A stretch of DNA of 64,000 nt from Argentina anserina (taxonomy: Eukaryota > Streptophyta > Magnoliopsida > Rosales > Rosaceae): the NCBI RefSeq assembly GCF_933775445.1, contig NC_065876.1:26598001-26662000 (forward strand), in the 5' to 3' direction. The number at the start of each line of letters is the position of its first letter. The stretch's first letter is position 1. The notes beneath the pieces were generated by a model. The model saw only the letters and a list, made by a program, of their open reading frames with translations, did no database searches and had not been told where the DNA came from. Below, one piece after another: positions 35,661 through 48,018 of this stretch. The translations under genes and the position numbers were made by a program.

Positions 35661-36464
35661 CATTTTTGTGATTAGGGTTTCCATTTCAGGAAACCCTTCT
35701 CTCTCTCTTCATTTCCGCCGCTCTCAACTCTCTCTCTCCCCGATTTTCTTCTCTTCTCCTTCTCCGAAATCCTCCTCTTCGATTCGCCGTCTCCGAGCCG
35801 CCGTGACGTGCACCGCCCCACTCTACGTCGCCGCAAGGACTCCCTCAGCCATCCTCCAGCCCGCTAGCTCGTGCCTCGCCGTCATGAGATCGCAAGGACG
35901 CAGCAAAGTTTCTGCAGATTCCCTCCGCCGCTGCCAAGCTACTCCGGCGCTCCCCACGGCTCAATCGAGGTAAGGGATGAATGAATCGAGTTGTGGTGAT
36001 GATGTTGTTGGGTTTTTGAATGGATTTGTGGGAGTTTGATGTGGGATGGGGGAGAGGGTTACCGCCGCCTAGAGGCGGCGCGTGAGGGTGCTAGGGATAG
36101 CCTATGGGTAGTCGGAGGCCGTAGAAAGAAAGAGGCAGAGGAGGGGGAGAGTTTGGGCACGGCGGTGGCATCACACGCGCCTTGGTTGGCGTCGGTGAGT
36201 GAGCCCCACGCGCAGCCTGCCGGCGGTGGCGCGTGTACCCCACGCGCCGCCACGTGCGGCGGCGCGTGAACAGTGATTCCGAGAAGGGTATTTTGGTAAT
36301 TTACTTAAATGTAAATGTAAATTTTATTTACTTACGGTAAATGTAATTAAATTTTACCTACGGTAAATGTAAATATAAATTACTTTCAGTAAATGTAAAA
36401 AGTAATTTGTAAAAGGGTAATTTAGTAAATTTTATTTACTGAAATTGTATTTACAGTTAAACAG

Positions 36465-36650
36465 TACGTATACGTACAGAAATACGTACATAATATTTAT
36501 ACGTACAGAAAATACGTATATAATATTTATACGTACGGAAATACGTATATAGTATTTATACGTACAGAAATACGTATATAGTATTTATACGTACAGAAAT
36601 ACGTATATAGTACTTATACGTACAGAAATACGTATATAGTAACACTGAAC
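36465..36650. repeat. LTR-internal minisatellite (TACGTACAGAAATACG units)
   Basis: About seven units of ATTTATACGTACAGAAATAC-type sequence, the reverse complement of the array at 4900-5105. Confidence 0.85.
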
Positions 36651-38189
36651 AGTAACTTCGTAAAACCGAAAATTGCTGAACAGTAACCGATTATTACTAT
36701 TTCGGCATTTAAAGGTTTACGAAACGATTCTAAATTCTTTTCTTATCTTTTCAAGGTGATCGTTAAATCAGGAAAATGAATTATCATCGGGAATTGTGGA
36801 ATTACGCTCAAGTCAATAAGGTGAGTAAAATCTCACATATTTACGAATCTACCCTCGCGGTGATTCAAGAATTTGCAAGAGTATTTAATAATGAATTACA
36901 ACAAGTATACAATTTAGTGGATTACATATATACTGTATAATGGTAATAAGTACATATATATATATAGTTTATTATATTATATACTGTTATTAATTCATTA
37001 GAAATAGTCATTTCGATAACGGGAAATTGTGTATTGAGCATGTGTTGTGAAATATGACATGTATAAGATATAGTAGACTATATATATATTGTACAAATGG
37101 TAAATAAGTACGAATATATATAGTTCGCTATATAATATACTGTTATGATTTTATTGTGATTATATTGAGCACGTGATTTGAATTGTAAAATATGATGCGT
37201 GATTATTGTACGTGAGTTTAACAGTAAGATTGTTAAAATGTTAAATTTGTCTTTGGACGTGATTTGGTACAATATGATGTGAGATTATTGTACGTGTTTG
37301 GCAAGTCGGAACCTAGCCTTTGGCCGGGCGAAAGTTACGATACAGTTAGAGCTCTAGTCTGTCAGCCATAGTACTACATGTGAGGTAACGGGTGGTTATC
37401 TACTCATGAGTACTCAGATTTTTTTGGATATTGGGTAGCGGATGGTTACCCAATATCAGCGTAGTACTGCATGTGAGGTAACGGGTGGTTATCTGCTCAT
37501 GGGTACTCAGACTGTTTTAGATGTTGGGTAGCGGGTGGCTATCCAATATCAGCGGTGTATTACGAGAGGGGTAACAAATGTGTACCAGCGTTCTTGGTAC
37601 CCGTATTATAAATGCATTTAGGTAACCAGAAGGGTTACTTAATTTCTCATGAGCGTTTTATTTCATATTTCTTTGGGACAACCAGATGAGCCGTCCATTG
37701 ACTCATGAGGGCATTTATATTTGTTGATTGTGATTTTTCGTATATATTGATATGCGAACTGTGTTGTCATTTTACTCATACGAGCTATAAGCTTACCGGG
37801 TTTGTGTTTACAATCCCGGTGCACCAATTCGATGGTGTAGGGGATAATTCCGCAGGTGTTGCTTAGTGGAGATTGAGTGACGACTCCGGAGACTCGAAGT
37901 CGCTCGTATCCTGCTTGTGGTGAGGTTTCTCGTGTGGAAAAATGTGTGAGATTTGGCGTGATTTTATTTGTGAGCTTTGTGAGAGATTGTGAGGATTGTT
38001 ACATTTCCATCTTATGTAATGTTAAATTATAATTTGGGTTGTAATAATCGGTTTTTCTGAGTTGTACTGAGAACTCAGTGATGATCCACTGTGCACGTTA
38101 AATGATTTCATTTTCATTGAGATTGTTTTTGGTGTTCTAACGACTTTGAGATTTTGAGTTTTTAGGCTCGAAATTTTAGGGTTGTTACA

Positions 38190-38990
38190 GTACCACTGCT
38201 GCAGAAGCTCCACGGCAAAGTGGCCATCATCACCGGCGGCGCCAGTGGCATCGGAGCATTCACTGCCCGTCACTTTGCAGACCACGGCGCCCTTGCTGTT
38301 GTCATAGCTGACGTCCAAGATGCCAAGGGCAAAGCATTGGCCGCATCTATTGGCTCTCACCGTTGCACCTACGTTTACTGCGATGTCACCGACGAGGACC
38401 AAGTCAAGTCGCTAGTTGACTCCACCGTAGCACAGTACGGCCAACTTGACGTCATGTACAGCAATGCAGGGATAAACGGCGCGTCGGCGCAGATGGTGCT
38501 GGAGCTCGACTTGTCTGAGTACGATAAGGTGATGGCTGTGAACGCGCGTGGGATGGCGGCGTGCGTGAAGCACGCAGCGCGTGCAATGGTGGAGAAAGGG
38601 GTGAAAGGGAGCATAGTGTGCACCGCGAGCTTTGTTGCGGACTGCGGGACAGAGAGCTTGACGGACTACACGATGTCCAAGCACGCGGTGCTGGGGCTGG
38701 TGAGGTCGGCGAGCGTGCAGCTGGCGCCGCGCTGTGTACGTGTGAACTGCGTGTCGCCGGGCATGGTGGCGACACCGCTGGCATGCAACATATTGAAGAT
38801 TAGTGCGGAGGAGCTGGGGGAGACAATGACGGCAGTTTATGCAGAAAGGGATGAACCGCTGACGGCGAAACATGTGGCAGATGCCGGGGTGTTTCTGGCT
38901 TCTGAGGACTCGGCGTTCGTCACCGGCCATAATTTGGTAGTTGATGGTGGACTGGGCACCAAATCCATTGCTGTATTGAAACAATTATGA
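38190..38990 (+). pseudogene. SDR copy 2: main body of the dehydrogenase, separated from its start
   Basis: The frame is open from the target duplication to a stop at 38990. Together with 35324-35346 it would give a 272-residue protein, the usual SDR110C length. It has the cofactor motif TGGASGIG, VIADVQD (acidic residue for NAD), CDVT, SNAG, catalytic Ser in SIVCTASF, YTMSK active site and the terminal FVTGHNLVVDGGLGT. No substitution looks disabling, so the copy was probably functional until the LTR landed. The body has no ATG before the cofactor loop: codon 1 of the long frame is GTG (38220) and the first Met lies after the NAD-binding motifs. Function of the intact homologue: NAD-dependent oxidation of secondary alcohols in terpenoid or phenolic metabolism, as in the secoisolariciresinol / borneol dehydrogenase family. 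Exact substrate unknown. Confidence 0.88.
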
Positions 38991-39580
38991 TTTTTTGTTG
39001 TTGTTGGTGACGTACACTTAGCAGTGTTCTAATTGATTCTCAATTTTCATCAACTCCCGTGTTCCTTTTTCCTTAAGTAGTTTGTATTCTTTTCTCTTCC
39101 ATCCCTAATACTCAACGTTATATATCGCACTTGTTTTGGATATTCCCACGGGGGCATATTCTTCTTAATTTCTTTTCTTTTTTTCGCTTCTAAGGTTCTA
39201 AACTTCTAATTTAGGGAAAGGGAAGCTTTGAACCTCCGAGCCAGGGCATGCATGACTCTCCCATGGTTGCTTCAATCGAAAACAGGGTTCGAATGTCAGA
39301 TCTATTACCAAAATAGAGGCTCATATATTAGATTGCTATCAGAGCCGTGCATTCGCTGATGAAATTAACATTCTTTTATATGCCTTTTCTAAACCCTATA
39401 AACCTCAAATAAGGAATACAAATTTCACCGTTCAATCCATTCATTTCTTCTGTTCTTCAGCGCGCGTTGAGTCTCGCCCCACAAGCATCTGGCCTTTCTG
39501 GGTTTGTCGTAGAACTTTAGAAGCCGCATCAATTATTAAGTTATTTTTGATATCATTTGATCTTCGAGATTTTGATATCG
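38991..39580. other. 3' flank of SDR copy 2
   Basis: AT-rich, no gene. Repeat-like text around 39210-39360 (GAACCTCCGAGCCAGGGCATG). Confidence 0.5.
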
Positions 39581-39739
39581 TTGGACAAATGTTGCACGGC
39601 ACAAATTGATATCATTTTTTGCCGATACAAATTAATTTTTGTGTCATTTGAGATCCACACAAATTGATTAACCTGTTCCACCAACTATTCCTTGACACAA
39701 CTCTCAGGAAGATAATGTGCCGTGCAACATTTGTCCAAA
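39581..39739. mobile_element. Small MITE with ~23-bp inverted termini
   Basis: TTGGACAAATGTTGCACGGC at the left is mirrored by GCCGTGCAACATTTGTCCAA at the right. The ~159-bp unit is AT-rich inside. No clear target duplication. Confidence 0.75.
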
Positions 39740-40048
39740 CGAGGCAATCGTAACTAGTGAAAGAATGAATATTAACAGCGTGCTTCTACTGATTAAGGAA
39801 CGTGTCCCTCCCTTCCAATGCAAAACAACAAGATCTCATTTTCCAAATTAAACTACAGGTCTAAAGTCCATGTTCTTCTAAAGAAAACTTTTACTAAAGA
39901 AACTTAACGTGGAAGGATAAGGTGTGCGTAATTCTTCTCAATCGACAAACAAAATAAAAGATTGTGTGGAAGTCTAGCCTTTAGATAACAGTTCGCGGCT
40001 CACGTAGCTTTACAGTCTTTACTACTACAAACTACACAGGTCATCATA

Positions 40049-40653
40049 ATGACTGAGGCCATACAAGTCCAACTGCAGAAGCTCCATGGCAAATTGGCCA
40101 TCGTCACCCGCGCCGCCAGCGGTATCGGTGCAATCACAGTACGCCACTTGGCCGACCATGGAGCTCGCTTTGTCGTGATTGCCGACGTCCAAGATTCTAA
40201 GGGCAAAGAAGTAGCCGCATCAATCGGCTTACACCGCTGCAGCTACGTCCGGTGCGACGCCATTGACGAAGACTTGGTCAAGTCCCTAGTCGACTCCACC
40301 GTCGAGAGTACGGCCAACTCGACATCATGTGCAGCAACGCAGGGACACATAGTGTGTCGCCGCAGACAGTACTAGAGCTCGACCTGTCCGGGTACGACAG
40401 GGTGATGGCTGTGAACGCGTGCGAGATGGCGGTATGTGTAAAGCACGTGGCGCGTGCGATGGTGGGGAAAGGAGGAGAGGCACCATCGTGTGCACAACGA
40501 GCATCAGGGCGGACCATAGGATGGAGGCTTCCACGGACTACGGGATGTCGAAGCACGCCGTGCTATGGTCGGTGAGGTCAACGAGCGTGCAGCTGGCGGC
40601 CCGTGGGGTGAGGGTGAACTGCGTTTCACCGGGTTTGGTGGGAACACCGATGG
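40049..40653 (+). pseudogene. SDR copy 3: frameshifted and truncated dehydrogenase
   Basis: Starts [15 protein letters not shown] and follows copy 4 closely. Damage: the first Gly of the cofactor motif is Arg (TRAASGIG); one base is lost near 40306 (GTCGAGAGTACGG versus the copy 4 homologue), shifting frame before the SNAG motif; and another is lost near 40472 in the AAAGGAGGAG stretch. The active-site region TDYGMSKHAV remains readable. Homology stops at VGTPMV, where a copia-type LTR begins at 40654. The last ~60 residues are missing. The upstream flank (39770 onward) is homologous to the promoters of copies 2 and 4. Confidence 0.88.
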
Positions 40654-41320
40654 TGTGATAGGAATCAAGGTTTATTGAATTGAAATGCAGAAAACTCAAA
40701 GGAAAACGCAGACAAGATTTTCGGACTACATTGTGGCTATCTTGATGAATCGGGGAATGAGCTACAACAATTACATATATGACTAAATATATGAAATGAT
40801 GTAAATGCCCTTGTGATAATCATTATAAACCTAACATATTTTAACACTCTCCCTCAACCATATGCTTCGGGACAAGCATAATGGTTGGATTAAGATACAC
40901 AACATAGAACCTAACATCCCAATTCAAAAACCCAATATTCTTGCAACAAAAATAAGCATTTATGAGAGGAGGTTGACATGATGGATGCGGCAAAGCATTG
41001 AAGCAGCAAGGAGGAGATGAACCATTAGCAGTGCAGTAAACAACCAACTAACTGAAGCTTATAAAAATCTGTATATATTTGTAAACTAAAATTCTGAAAA
41101 TTGCATCTGCACACTGCATATCCACACTCATTCTTCTGCAAATAAGATACCAATACTACTGAGAATCTTTCACATATACTAGCAACCCATTATCAACATA
41201 ACTCATGTTCACTTGCAATTATAAATCTTGAAAATGAAGAACCATGCTGCAGAGTAGAACTGAAGTAGTAAGAGGCAGAGAAATGAACTTGTGCACTTAA
41301 TAGTCTACTGCAATTATAGA
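40654..41320 (-). mobile_element. Truncated copia-type element: LTR plus adjoining sequence
   Basis: Read on the minus strand, GGTTGAGGGAGAG (polypurine tract, ~40847-40859) precedes a ~193-bp LTR, TGTTAAAATATGTTAGG to CCTATCACA (40846-40654), which contains CAATTCAATAAACC near its end. Internal-side sequence continues to about 41320 without coding motifs. The second LTR and the rest of SDR copy 3 were not found. Confidence 0.6.
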
Positions 41321-41326
41321 CACCCC

Positions 41327-41710
41327 ACTTGTGTCTATACTGGTATGGACGCGTGCGTCCATACCCTCTCTTATTTGTATACTTTTAGTAGTGTAATTTC
41401 ATAATTTTAATCGTTCAAAAGTTTAATCAATCAATACATATAATCTTTGTATAATATGAATTGAAACAAAAATCGTTTGATAAGTCGATTACATTAAACA
41501 AATGAACGATACTTGTAAAAATTAGTATATCCAATAATGTTGATTTGATACAATATGCTAAGCAAACAATTTTTTTACATTGATTTTTTACAAAAGTGAT
41601 CTATTTATTAATAAAACTTTTAAACGGTTAAAATTTTATATTCACACTACCACATGTATAAAAATAAGACGAGTTTGAATGCACACGTCTATACTGGTAT
41701 GGACACAAGT
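41327..41710. mobile_element. MITE with ~30-bp inverted termini
   Basis: ACTTGTGTCTATACTGGTAT at 41327 is matched, inverted with a few differences, by ATACTGGTATGGACACAAGT ending at 41710. The termini are themselves nearly palindromic. ~384 bp, AT-rich core, no coding. Confidence 0.7.
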
Positions 41711-43303
41711 ATTTTCCATAAATTATTGAAAATGATCCTTCCAAGATCAAATTGTTAAAAAATACCCTAGTTTATAACTTGATAAAAAAAGTGCCTTATT
41801 AAAGGGTGTCAATGATTTAAAAAGTTCATTTGATAAAAAGGGGGTTGTTTTCTATTTTTAGTTTGACCTATATACCATTTCCTTTTTTTAAATAATAAAA
41901 CGTACTGAATATAATTATCCCTCTCTATGACGTCATTCATCCTCAATATTTCGCCACGGAACCAAATCGATCAGCATATTCGGCAGCGCCGACGATCGTA
42001 ACGACACATTGAGCTTTGACGCATGTGATATCCTCGGCGACTCCGCCAGGGCGGTTTTTGTTGCTCGTCCATCTCCACATCCATGCCCAACGACACGTCC
42101 CTAATCCCCGCCAGCAAAGCCTCTCTACTTTTAAGGAGCTGTCTTACAAGGTTCGACAACATATCCGCCTCCAATGGAGCCTCTATGCTTGATTACAATT
42201 CTATAGCTACTGCGATTGGTTCTCTCTCTCGGTTCGCTTTGGATTCACAGCCTGAATTGCATATAGATCCAAGTCTTCAAATCTAAGTTGTTGATCTATG
42301 CAACCACGACGGCGGTTGACACTTCGATGACAATGAAGAAGGCCTGGACAGTTATATATCTTAATTTGTGGCTTGATTAGTTTAATTTTGTTATTCGAGT
42401 TGTGTTCTTAGCATAGATAGTTTGATGTTGGTTGAAGGAATTTAGTATGATTCTTTTGGGAATGATAGAACGAGATTGATGTTCTTGTTGGCATTTCCAA
42501 CAGTAAAGCTATTTCACATAGTTAAAACTAGCTAAAAATGATGGTTAAATATCACTTTTGAGGTGTATTCCAGAAAAAACTATATTTAGCTTTTAAATAG
42601 TTTTTCTTCCTTGTCTAGCTAGATTTAGCTAGAGAATTTAGCTAAAACTATATTTAGCTTTTAAATAAATATTTTGTTGGAGCTCTAAATTATCCTAAAA
42701 ATTGTTAAATTTCAAATTTTTTTTTCAAAATGGCTAGGTTGTTGGAGATGCCCTTAGTTGCTATCCAATTTTTATCTGCTTTTTCAATTTTGTGTGTGAA
42801 ATGTATAGAATCAATGGTTATAGACATGTGATGCCTGCTGATGATATATATAGGTCCCTATATACTTATTATTAGCAGCTATGATTCGGTGAATGAATTC
42901 TGAATTATGAGGACAACTAATTTGATTAATTCAATTGATTGCTAAGCCGGCTATCTAGGGCCCGAGAATAAAATTTTACAAACCATTTGTCCATTCCCTA
43001 AGGTGTGGCTTGAGGAAGTTCTACTTATATATTTGATTAGCTTTATATTCGATCATAACGTGATACCGATATTCTATATATGAAGTTATGTTATTGTTTG
43101 ATGAAAGTCAATGAGATTGTGGCTATTAAAAAGTCATATTGTTTTAGTATGTCAATAGTGTTAATTGTGTGGTAATAATACATGCAATGGGAAGCCAGTT
43201 CATGCTTGTATCATACTTTAATTGGCTTAGTATGTGTATTTTGTTAGTTAGCATGCTTGTATATGTCTAGTTCTAGTGAAGTAACTATCAATGTAACTGG
43301 TAA
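41711..43303. other. AT-rich intergenic DNA with a possible short coding remnant
   Basis: At 41955-42286 the + strand is GC-richer and reads protein-like text in two frames (FGSADDRNDTLSFDACDILG, then SMLDYNSIATAIGSLSRFA ending in a stop at 42286). I do not recognise it. The remainder shows only T-rich and A-rich DNA. Confidence 0.35.
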
Positions 43304-45800
43304 CGTAATTACTCGATTTTTCGGGTTCAATTTGTATGAATTCGTTGAAATTTATAAACTTGGTAAATTTAATAAATCGCATTTTTCTCGCTTCACGACG
43401 ATGTCGAATCGAAAACGGAACTGTGTTCGGACAACTAAATTGGAAAAACGTTACGTTTCCACGATGCGGGAGTCGACTTTTACTCCATCGCTTAACACTT
43501 CCTTCATGAAAGTTGTAGAGCTCGTCGATACGATTTCGTGGACACGTCACGCGTTCTAATCGGATGTCGTATGTGAAAGTTATTAGCGACGGAAGTTAGT
43601 TTCTAATTTTAGAAAAGTGTATAAAAAAGGATTTTTAGAAGCTAGGGTTTTCAAAAACGGAAACCCTCATTTCTCCTCTCTCTCCTCTCCCCGCAACCCT
43701 CCCCCTATCTCACCCAGACTCTCTCCCTCTCTCAAAATCGCCTCCGGTGATCTAGCATCTCCAGCCTCCGTGGCCCTCACCGCTGACCCCAAAGGCACCG
43801 CACGACATTCCGCTTCCACCCTCTGCCTCTACACGCCTCCGTTCGATACGACAAAGCTCCCTCGCCAAATCGAAGATTATGCGACTTCCTCCGCCGTTCA
43901 AGCTCGTCGCCGGCGAAACCAAAGCACGAGGACCACACCACCATCGCCAATCCTCATCGCTGAAGTCATATGCAAGCAAGGGGAAGCTGAATCGCGCCGC
44001 CGGTCTCACCCCTCACGAAATCGACCCCGCCGGCATCTCGAGCTCATCCGGTGACTCCTGGCCGTCCTAGGGCTTCACATAGGTATGGAAATGCATTTGA
44101 ATGATTGATATGAATGATTGTGTGTAGTTTGGGAGGATTTGTGGAGGAATGGTGGAGATCGAATGAGGAGGAGGAGGAGGAGGAAGGGTGAGTACCGCCG
44201 CCTTAGGCGGCGCGTGAGGGAAGGTGAGGGGTGCAGGAGGCGGCCTAAGGCCGTAGAAGGCTACAGTAGAAGGAAAGAAGGGGTTTTGGGCGGCGGTGGG
44301 CAAGCCACGCGCTACTACTGTTTGGGGGTGTGTGAACCCCACACGCCACCACATGCGGCAGCGCGTGAACAGTATATTTTTGTAAAAAGTGATTTCTGTA
44401 TGGTAACTGTAAAAATTAATTTTGTACAGTAATTATAAAAGTAAATTTCTGAAAGGTAAATTTGTGAATAGTATTTACTGAGACAATATTTACTATGAAT
44501 AGTACATTGGTGTACATGAATACGTAAACAGTATGTATCTGTACATCAATATGTGAATAGTAGTTACATGAACAGTAATTTCATAAAACTAAAAATTGCT
44601 GAACAGTAAAACATTAGTATTGTTTCGGCATTTGAGATTTTACGTAACGTTTCTAATCACATCTTATCCAATTTAAGTGATCGACGAAACAAGTAAATGA
44701 TTTGCTTTCAGTATTGTGGAAATTACGCTCAGGAAAATAAGGTAAGTAAATCTCACGATGAGGATTCTACCCTTGGTGGTGATTCATAATTACGCTTTAT
44801 TTAAAAAGATCGAAATATGATGTGTATATGATATAGTGGGTTGTGTATGTGTGTAAGTGGTAAAATCGATACATATATATGAGTTGTTATATTATATAAT
44901 GTCCTATTCATATTCAAATGAGTTTATTTATAACCCTGATATTTTTTTTTATTTAAGCATGAATCGCTTGTTTTTTTGTGCAATAACATGTGAGAAAATG
45001 TATTGTACATTGTTTTAACTTGAGTTATGTTAAAACGTTTTTTTGTCTTCGGACGTGTTGGCATGTCGGAACCTAGCATTGGCCGGGCGACAGTTACGAT
45101 TCAGTTAGAGCTCTAGTCTGTTTGCCAGTGTACTGCATGAGGGGTAATAGATGGGTTACCAGTTTATGAGAACCCATATTTTTGGGATATTGGGTAACAT
45201 ATGGGTTGCATAATGCCCGGCGGTGTACTGCATGAGGGGTAACGGATGAGTACATGGGTCTCATGAGTACCCGTATTATAAATGTAATTGGGTAAACAGA
45301 CGGGTTGACCGATTTCTCATGAGCACTTATATTTTCAGATATTATTGGACAACCAAATGGGCTATCTCGTGACTCATAAGTACTTTTATAATTGAATGTT
45401 TCCAATATTTACCCTTGTATAACTATGCATGATATATTGTTGTTTTACTCATACGAACTGTAAAGCTTACCGGGTTTGTGTTTGCAATCTCAGTGCACCT
45501 ATTCGATGGTGTAGGAGATAGTTCCGCAGGTGTGGATTAGCAGAATTGACAGACTACTCTGAAGACTTTGAAGTTTCTTTATTTTATATTGTGGTGAGGA
45601 TTGAGAGGATTTTACATTTCTATTTGATATAATGCTTGAATTATAAATTGGTCTTCTAATAATCAATTCGACTGAGATGTTTTATGAACTCAGTAATGAT
45701 ACGCTGTGACGATAAGATAATTTCAATTTATTGAGATTGTTTTAGAGTTTTTCACGGCTTCGAATTTTGAGTTTAACACTTGAAATTCGGAGTCGTGACA
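43304..45800 (+). mobile_element. Second solo LTR of the chromovirus family, older
   Basis: About 2497 bp from CGTAATTACTCGATTTTTCGG (first base mutated from T) to GAGTCGTGACA. Shares the CGTTACGTTTCC, GTAGAGCTCGTCGATACGA, GC-rich and ACCGGGTTTGTGTTTGCAAT blocks with the other LTRs but is more diverged. Flanking GGTAA (43299-43303) and GGTCA (45801-45805) look like a target duplication with one mismatch. TATA-like TATAAAAAAGG at 43620. Confidence 0.88.
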
Positions 45801-46340
45801 GGTCATGCATTCAAGTAACTATCCATATAACTGGTCATGCACTCAAGTAACTATCTATGTAACTTGTCATGCATTCAAGTAACAACTACGTAACTATGCA
45901 AGTACCTATCCATGTAGCTCGTCATGCACTCAAGTAACTAACCATGTAGTTGGTCATGCATTCAACTAACAACTACGTAACTATGCAAGTAACTATCAAT
46001 GTAACTGGTCATGCATTCAACTAACTATCCATGTAACTGGTCATACACTCATGTAATTGGTTATGCACTCAAGTAACTATCAATGTAACTTGTCATGCAT
46101 TTAAGTAACAACTACGTAACTATGCAAGTAACTATCACTGTAGCTAGTCATGCACTCAAGTAACTATCCATGTAACTGGTCATGCATTTAAGTAATTAAC
46201 AACAAGGTAACCTATGCAAGTAACTATCAACGTAACTGGTCATGCATTCAATTAATTATCCATGTAACTGGTCATGCACTCAAGTAATTATCCATGTAAC
46301 TGGTCATGCATTCAAGTAACAACTACGTATCTATGCAAGT
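45801..46340. repeat. Minisatellite of GTAACTGGTCATGCATTCAA-type units
   Basis: Imperfect tandem units of about 30-37 bp (AGTAACTATCCATGTAACTG, GTCATGCACTCA), with longer variants carrying CAACTACGTAACTATGCA. One unit lies left of the solo LTR at ~43278-43303, so the LTR jumped into the array. Spacing and divergence exclude CRISPR. Confidence 0.9.
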
Positions 46341-48018
46341 AGCTGATTATTTGTAGAGTGATGCTACATCGCGACAATTGAGCATTTGTATTATGTTCCT
46401 AGGTCACGTGATTGGTTATATACTGATTATCAGTTACATGACTAGTATTACCACGAAGTTACATGTTTAGTTGTAAATAGAGATGGGAAATGGGCCGAGC
46501 CCAGCATGGGCACGACCCGTTAAAAGTCGACCCGGCCTGAGCCCATTTTGAACCTGGCATGGCCCGGACATGATAAGCTGGCACGATAAATAAATGGGCC
46601 GGCGTAAGCACATAATTTTATATTATTTATATAAATATTTAAACAATTATCATTATTAGACTTAAATATTATAAATTTTAAATCAAAATCTCTTGATTAT
46701 TTCATTATTTTAACTATAATATTTCACAAATATTATCAAAGTAGTAAATAAAATGTCATTGTTTTGACATACATAACGTTTTATAAATAAGATTATGAAA
46801 TATGTTATAGTATTTTATATATTTTACTATTCTAAATAGTTATATAAAATAAATATTCTAATTACATAATATTTTTTATTCTAATTGCGTCTTATAATCC
46901 TAATGAGCCGGCCCGGCCCACTTTTTGGCCCGGCTCGATATATACTTAGGCTGGGCTTGATGTTTAAGCAAATGGACCGACCCGAACCCGACACAATAAA
47001 TAAATTGACCGGCTTGAGCACAATACGGGCATAGTTTTGGTCTGCTTACCATGTTCCAAAGCTTTACTTAGAGACCTCAATTTGGTGTCATGCTTATCTA
47101 TGTGATTCAATTTAGTGGAATTTCAATAATCAATGTAGCATTTGTGGTTATGAATGAGATCTCATGTTTATAAGTGTGTATTTTTTTCATTGCAGTATGA
47201 TGATGATGGATGATGATGCTAATGAGAGGATGGTGTGCTAAGCAAATTAAAAAAAAATGATTGAAGAAGCTACTTAGGCGACGTGGTGGCATGCATGATT
47301 TAGATGCAACGACGACTATGATGTTGTTTATGAGTCTGATTTTGTAAATGATTGATTCAAAGCATGTGATGCATTGTTGAAATGTAAGTACTTACTATAA
47401 GCAGTTTGTAAGTGATGGACCTTTCATTTTGAAATGTACAATTTGTATTATTAGTTATATGGTTAGTTACCTGAGTACTTTTTTTTTTCAATTATATGAG
47501 CAGTTACTACTAGATACATAGATAGCTACTTGTTCAATAACATAGCCTAGTGACAAGGTTGAGAAACATTATCATCACGATACTTAAGTAGTTATAAGAC
47601 TAGTTATATCCTACAATGATTAGTTACATGATCAGTATCTTTAACAATTACAGTATCGGTAACATAAGTAGTGCTCAGTTACTTGAGTAGTTACATGAGA
47701 AGTTTTTGAGTAATCTACTTAAATTCGTAGTTACTTGATTCGTTTGATAGTTACATGGTCAGTTACGTGAGAATCACTGCATAGTGATTGCCTTGGGAAT
47801 ATTGTGGATGTTTGCTCCATTGTGATGTATTTCCCAACACCACACAAATACTGAACAGTCACTCAATAAAACATAGTTACAAACGTAGTTAACAATATAG
47901 TTACACAATGTCAATGATGGATGAACACACCCACCACAAGACGCCGACACACGTAGCTATTAACCTGTAATGTGTCTAAAGCATTGATGAAGGCTCGGTG
48001 GTTACCCACTATCTCCTC
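46341..48018. repeat. Repeat-rich non-coding DNA (GGGCCGG-type element and GTTAC-rich tracts)
   Basis: 46485-47040 has GC-rich ends full of GGCCCGG / GCACGACCCG around an AT core (AATGGGCCGAGCCCAGC at the left, inverted GCCGGCCCGGCCC and GGCTGGGCTTG at the right), like a common plant non-autonomous DNA element. 47440-47900 is a degenerate tract of AGTTAC repeats, reversed relative to the GTAACT array at 45801. Confidence 0.5.

Larger units (their letters stand above)
35347..38189 (+). mobile_element. Solo LTR of the chromovirus family inside SDR copy 2
   Basis: 2843 bp, TGTAATAACC...GGTTGTTACA, with no internal element sequence. Perfect 5-bp target duplication GTACC (35342-35346 and 38190-38194). 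Homologous along its length to the minus strand of the 3442-14170 LTRs (ACGTTACGTTTCCGAACGAA, GACGCGTCCGAATCGGACG, the GC-rich block, the TACGTA minisatellite and the ACCGGGTTTGTGTT end). It also has an internal ~90-bp duplication (GTAACGGGTGGTTATCT, about 37384 and 37478). Solo LTRs arise by recombination between the two LTRs of a full element. Confidence 0.96.

Noticed and set aside
35347..38189. The LTR in SDR copy 2 as a normal intron
   Set aside because: Its edges are TG/CA with a 5-bp target duplication, not GT/AG, and paralogues have no intron at that place.
38375..38984. Minus-strand frames up to 190 codons opposite SDR copy 2, and similar ones at 49942-50469
   Set aside because: Antisense shadows caused by the high GC third-position bias of the SDR genes.
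42083..42286. 67-codon frame as a real small gene
   Set aside because: Protein-like but without a recognisable start context, partner exons or family; listed only as a possible remnant.
43617..44054. A 145-codon Pro/Ser/Arg-rich frame
   Set aside because: Lies in the GC-rich leader part of the solo LTR with no conserved domain.
45801..46340. Regularly spaced repeat resembling a CRISPR array
   Set aside because: Units are imperfect, spacers are themselves repetitive, there are no cas genes, and the genome is a plant.
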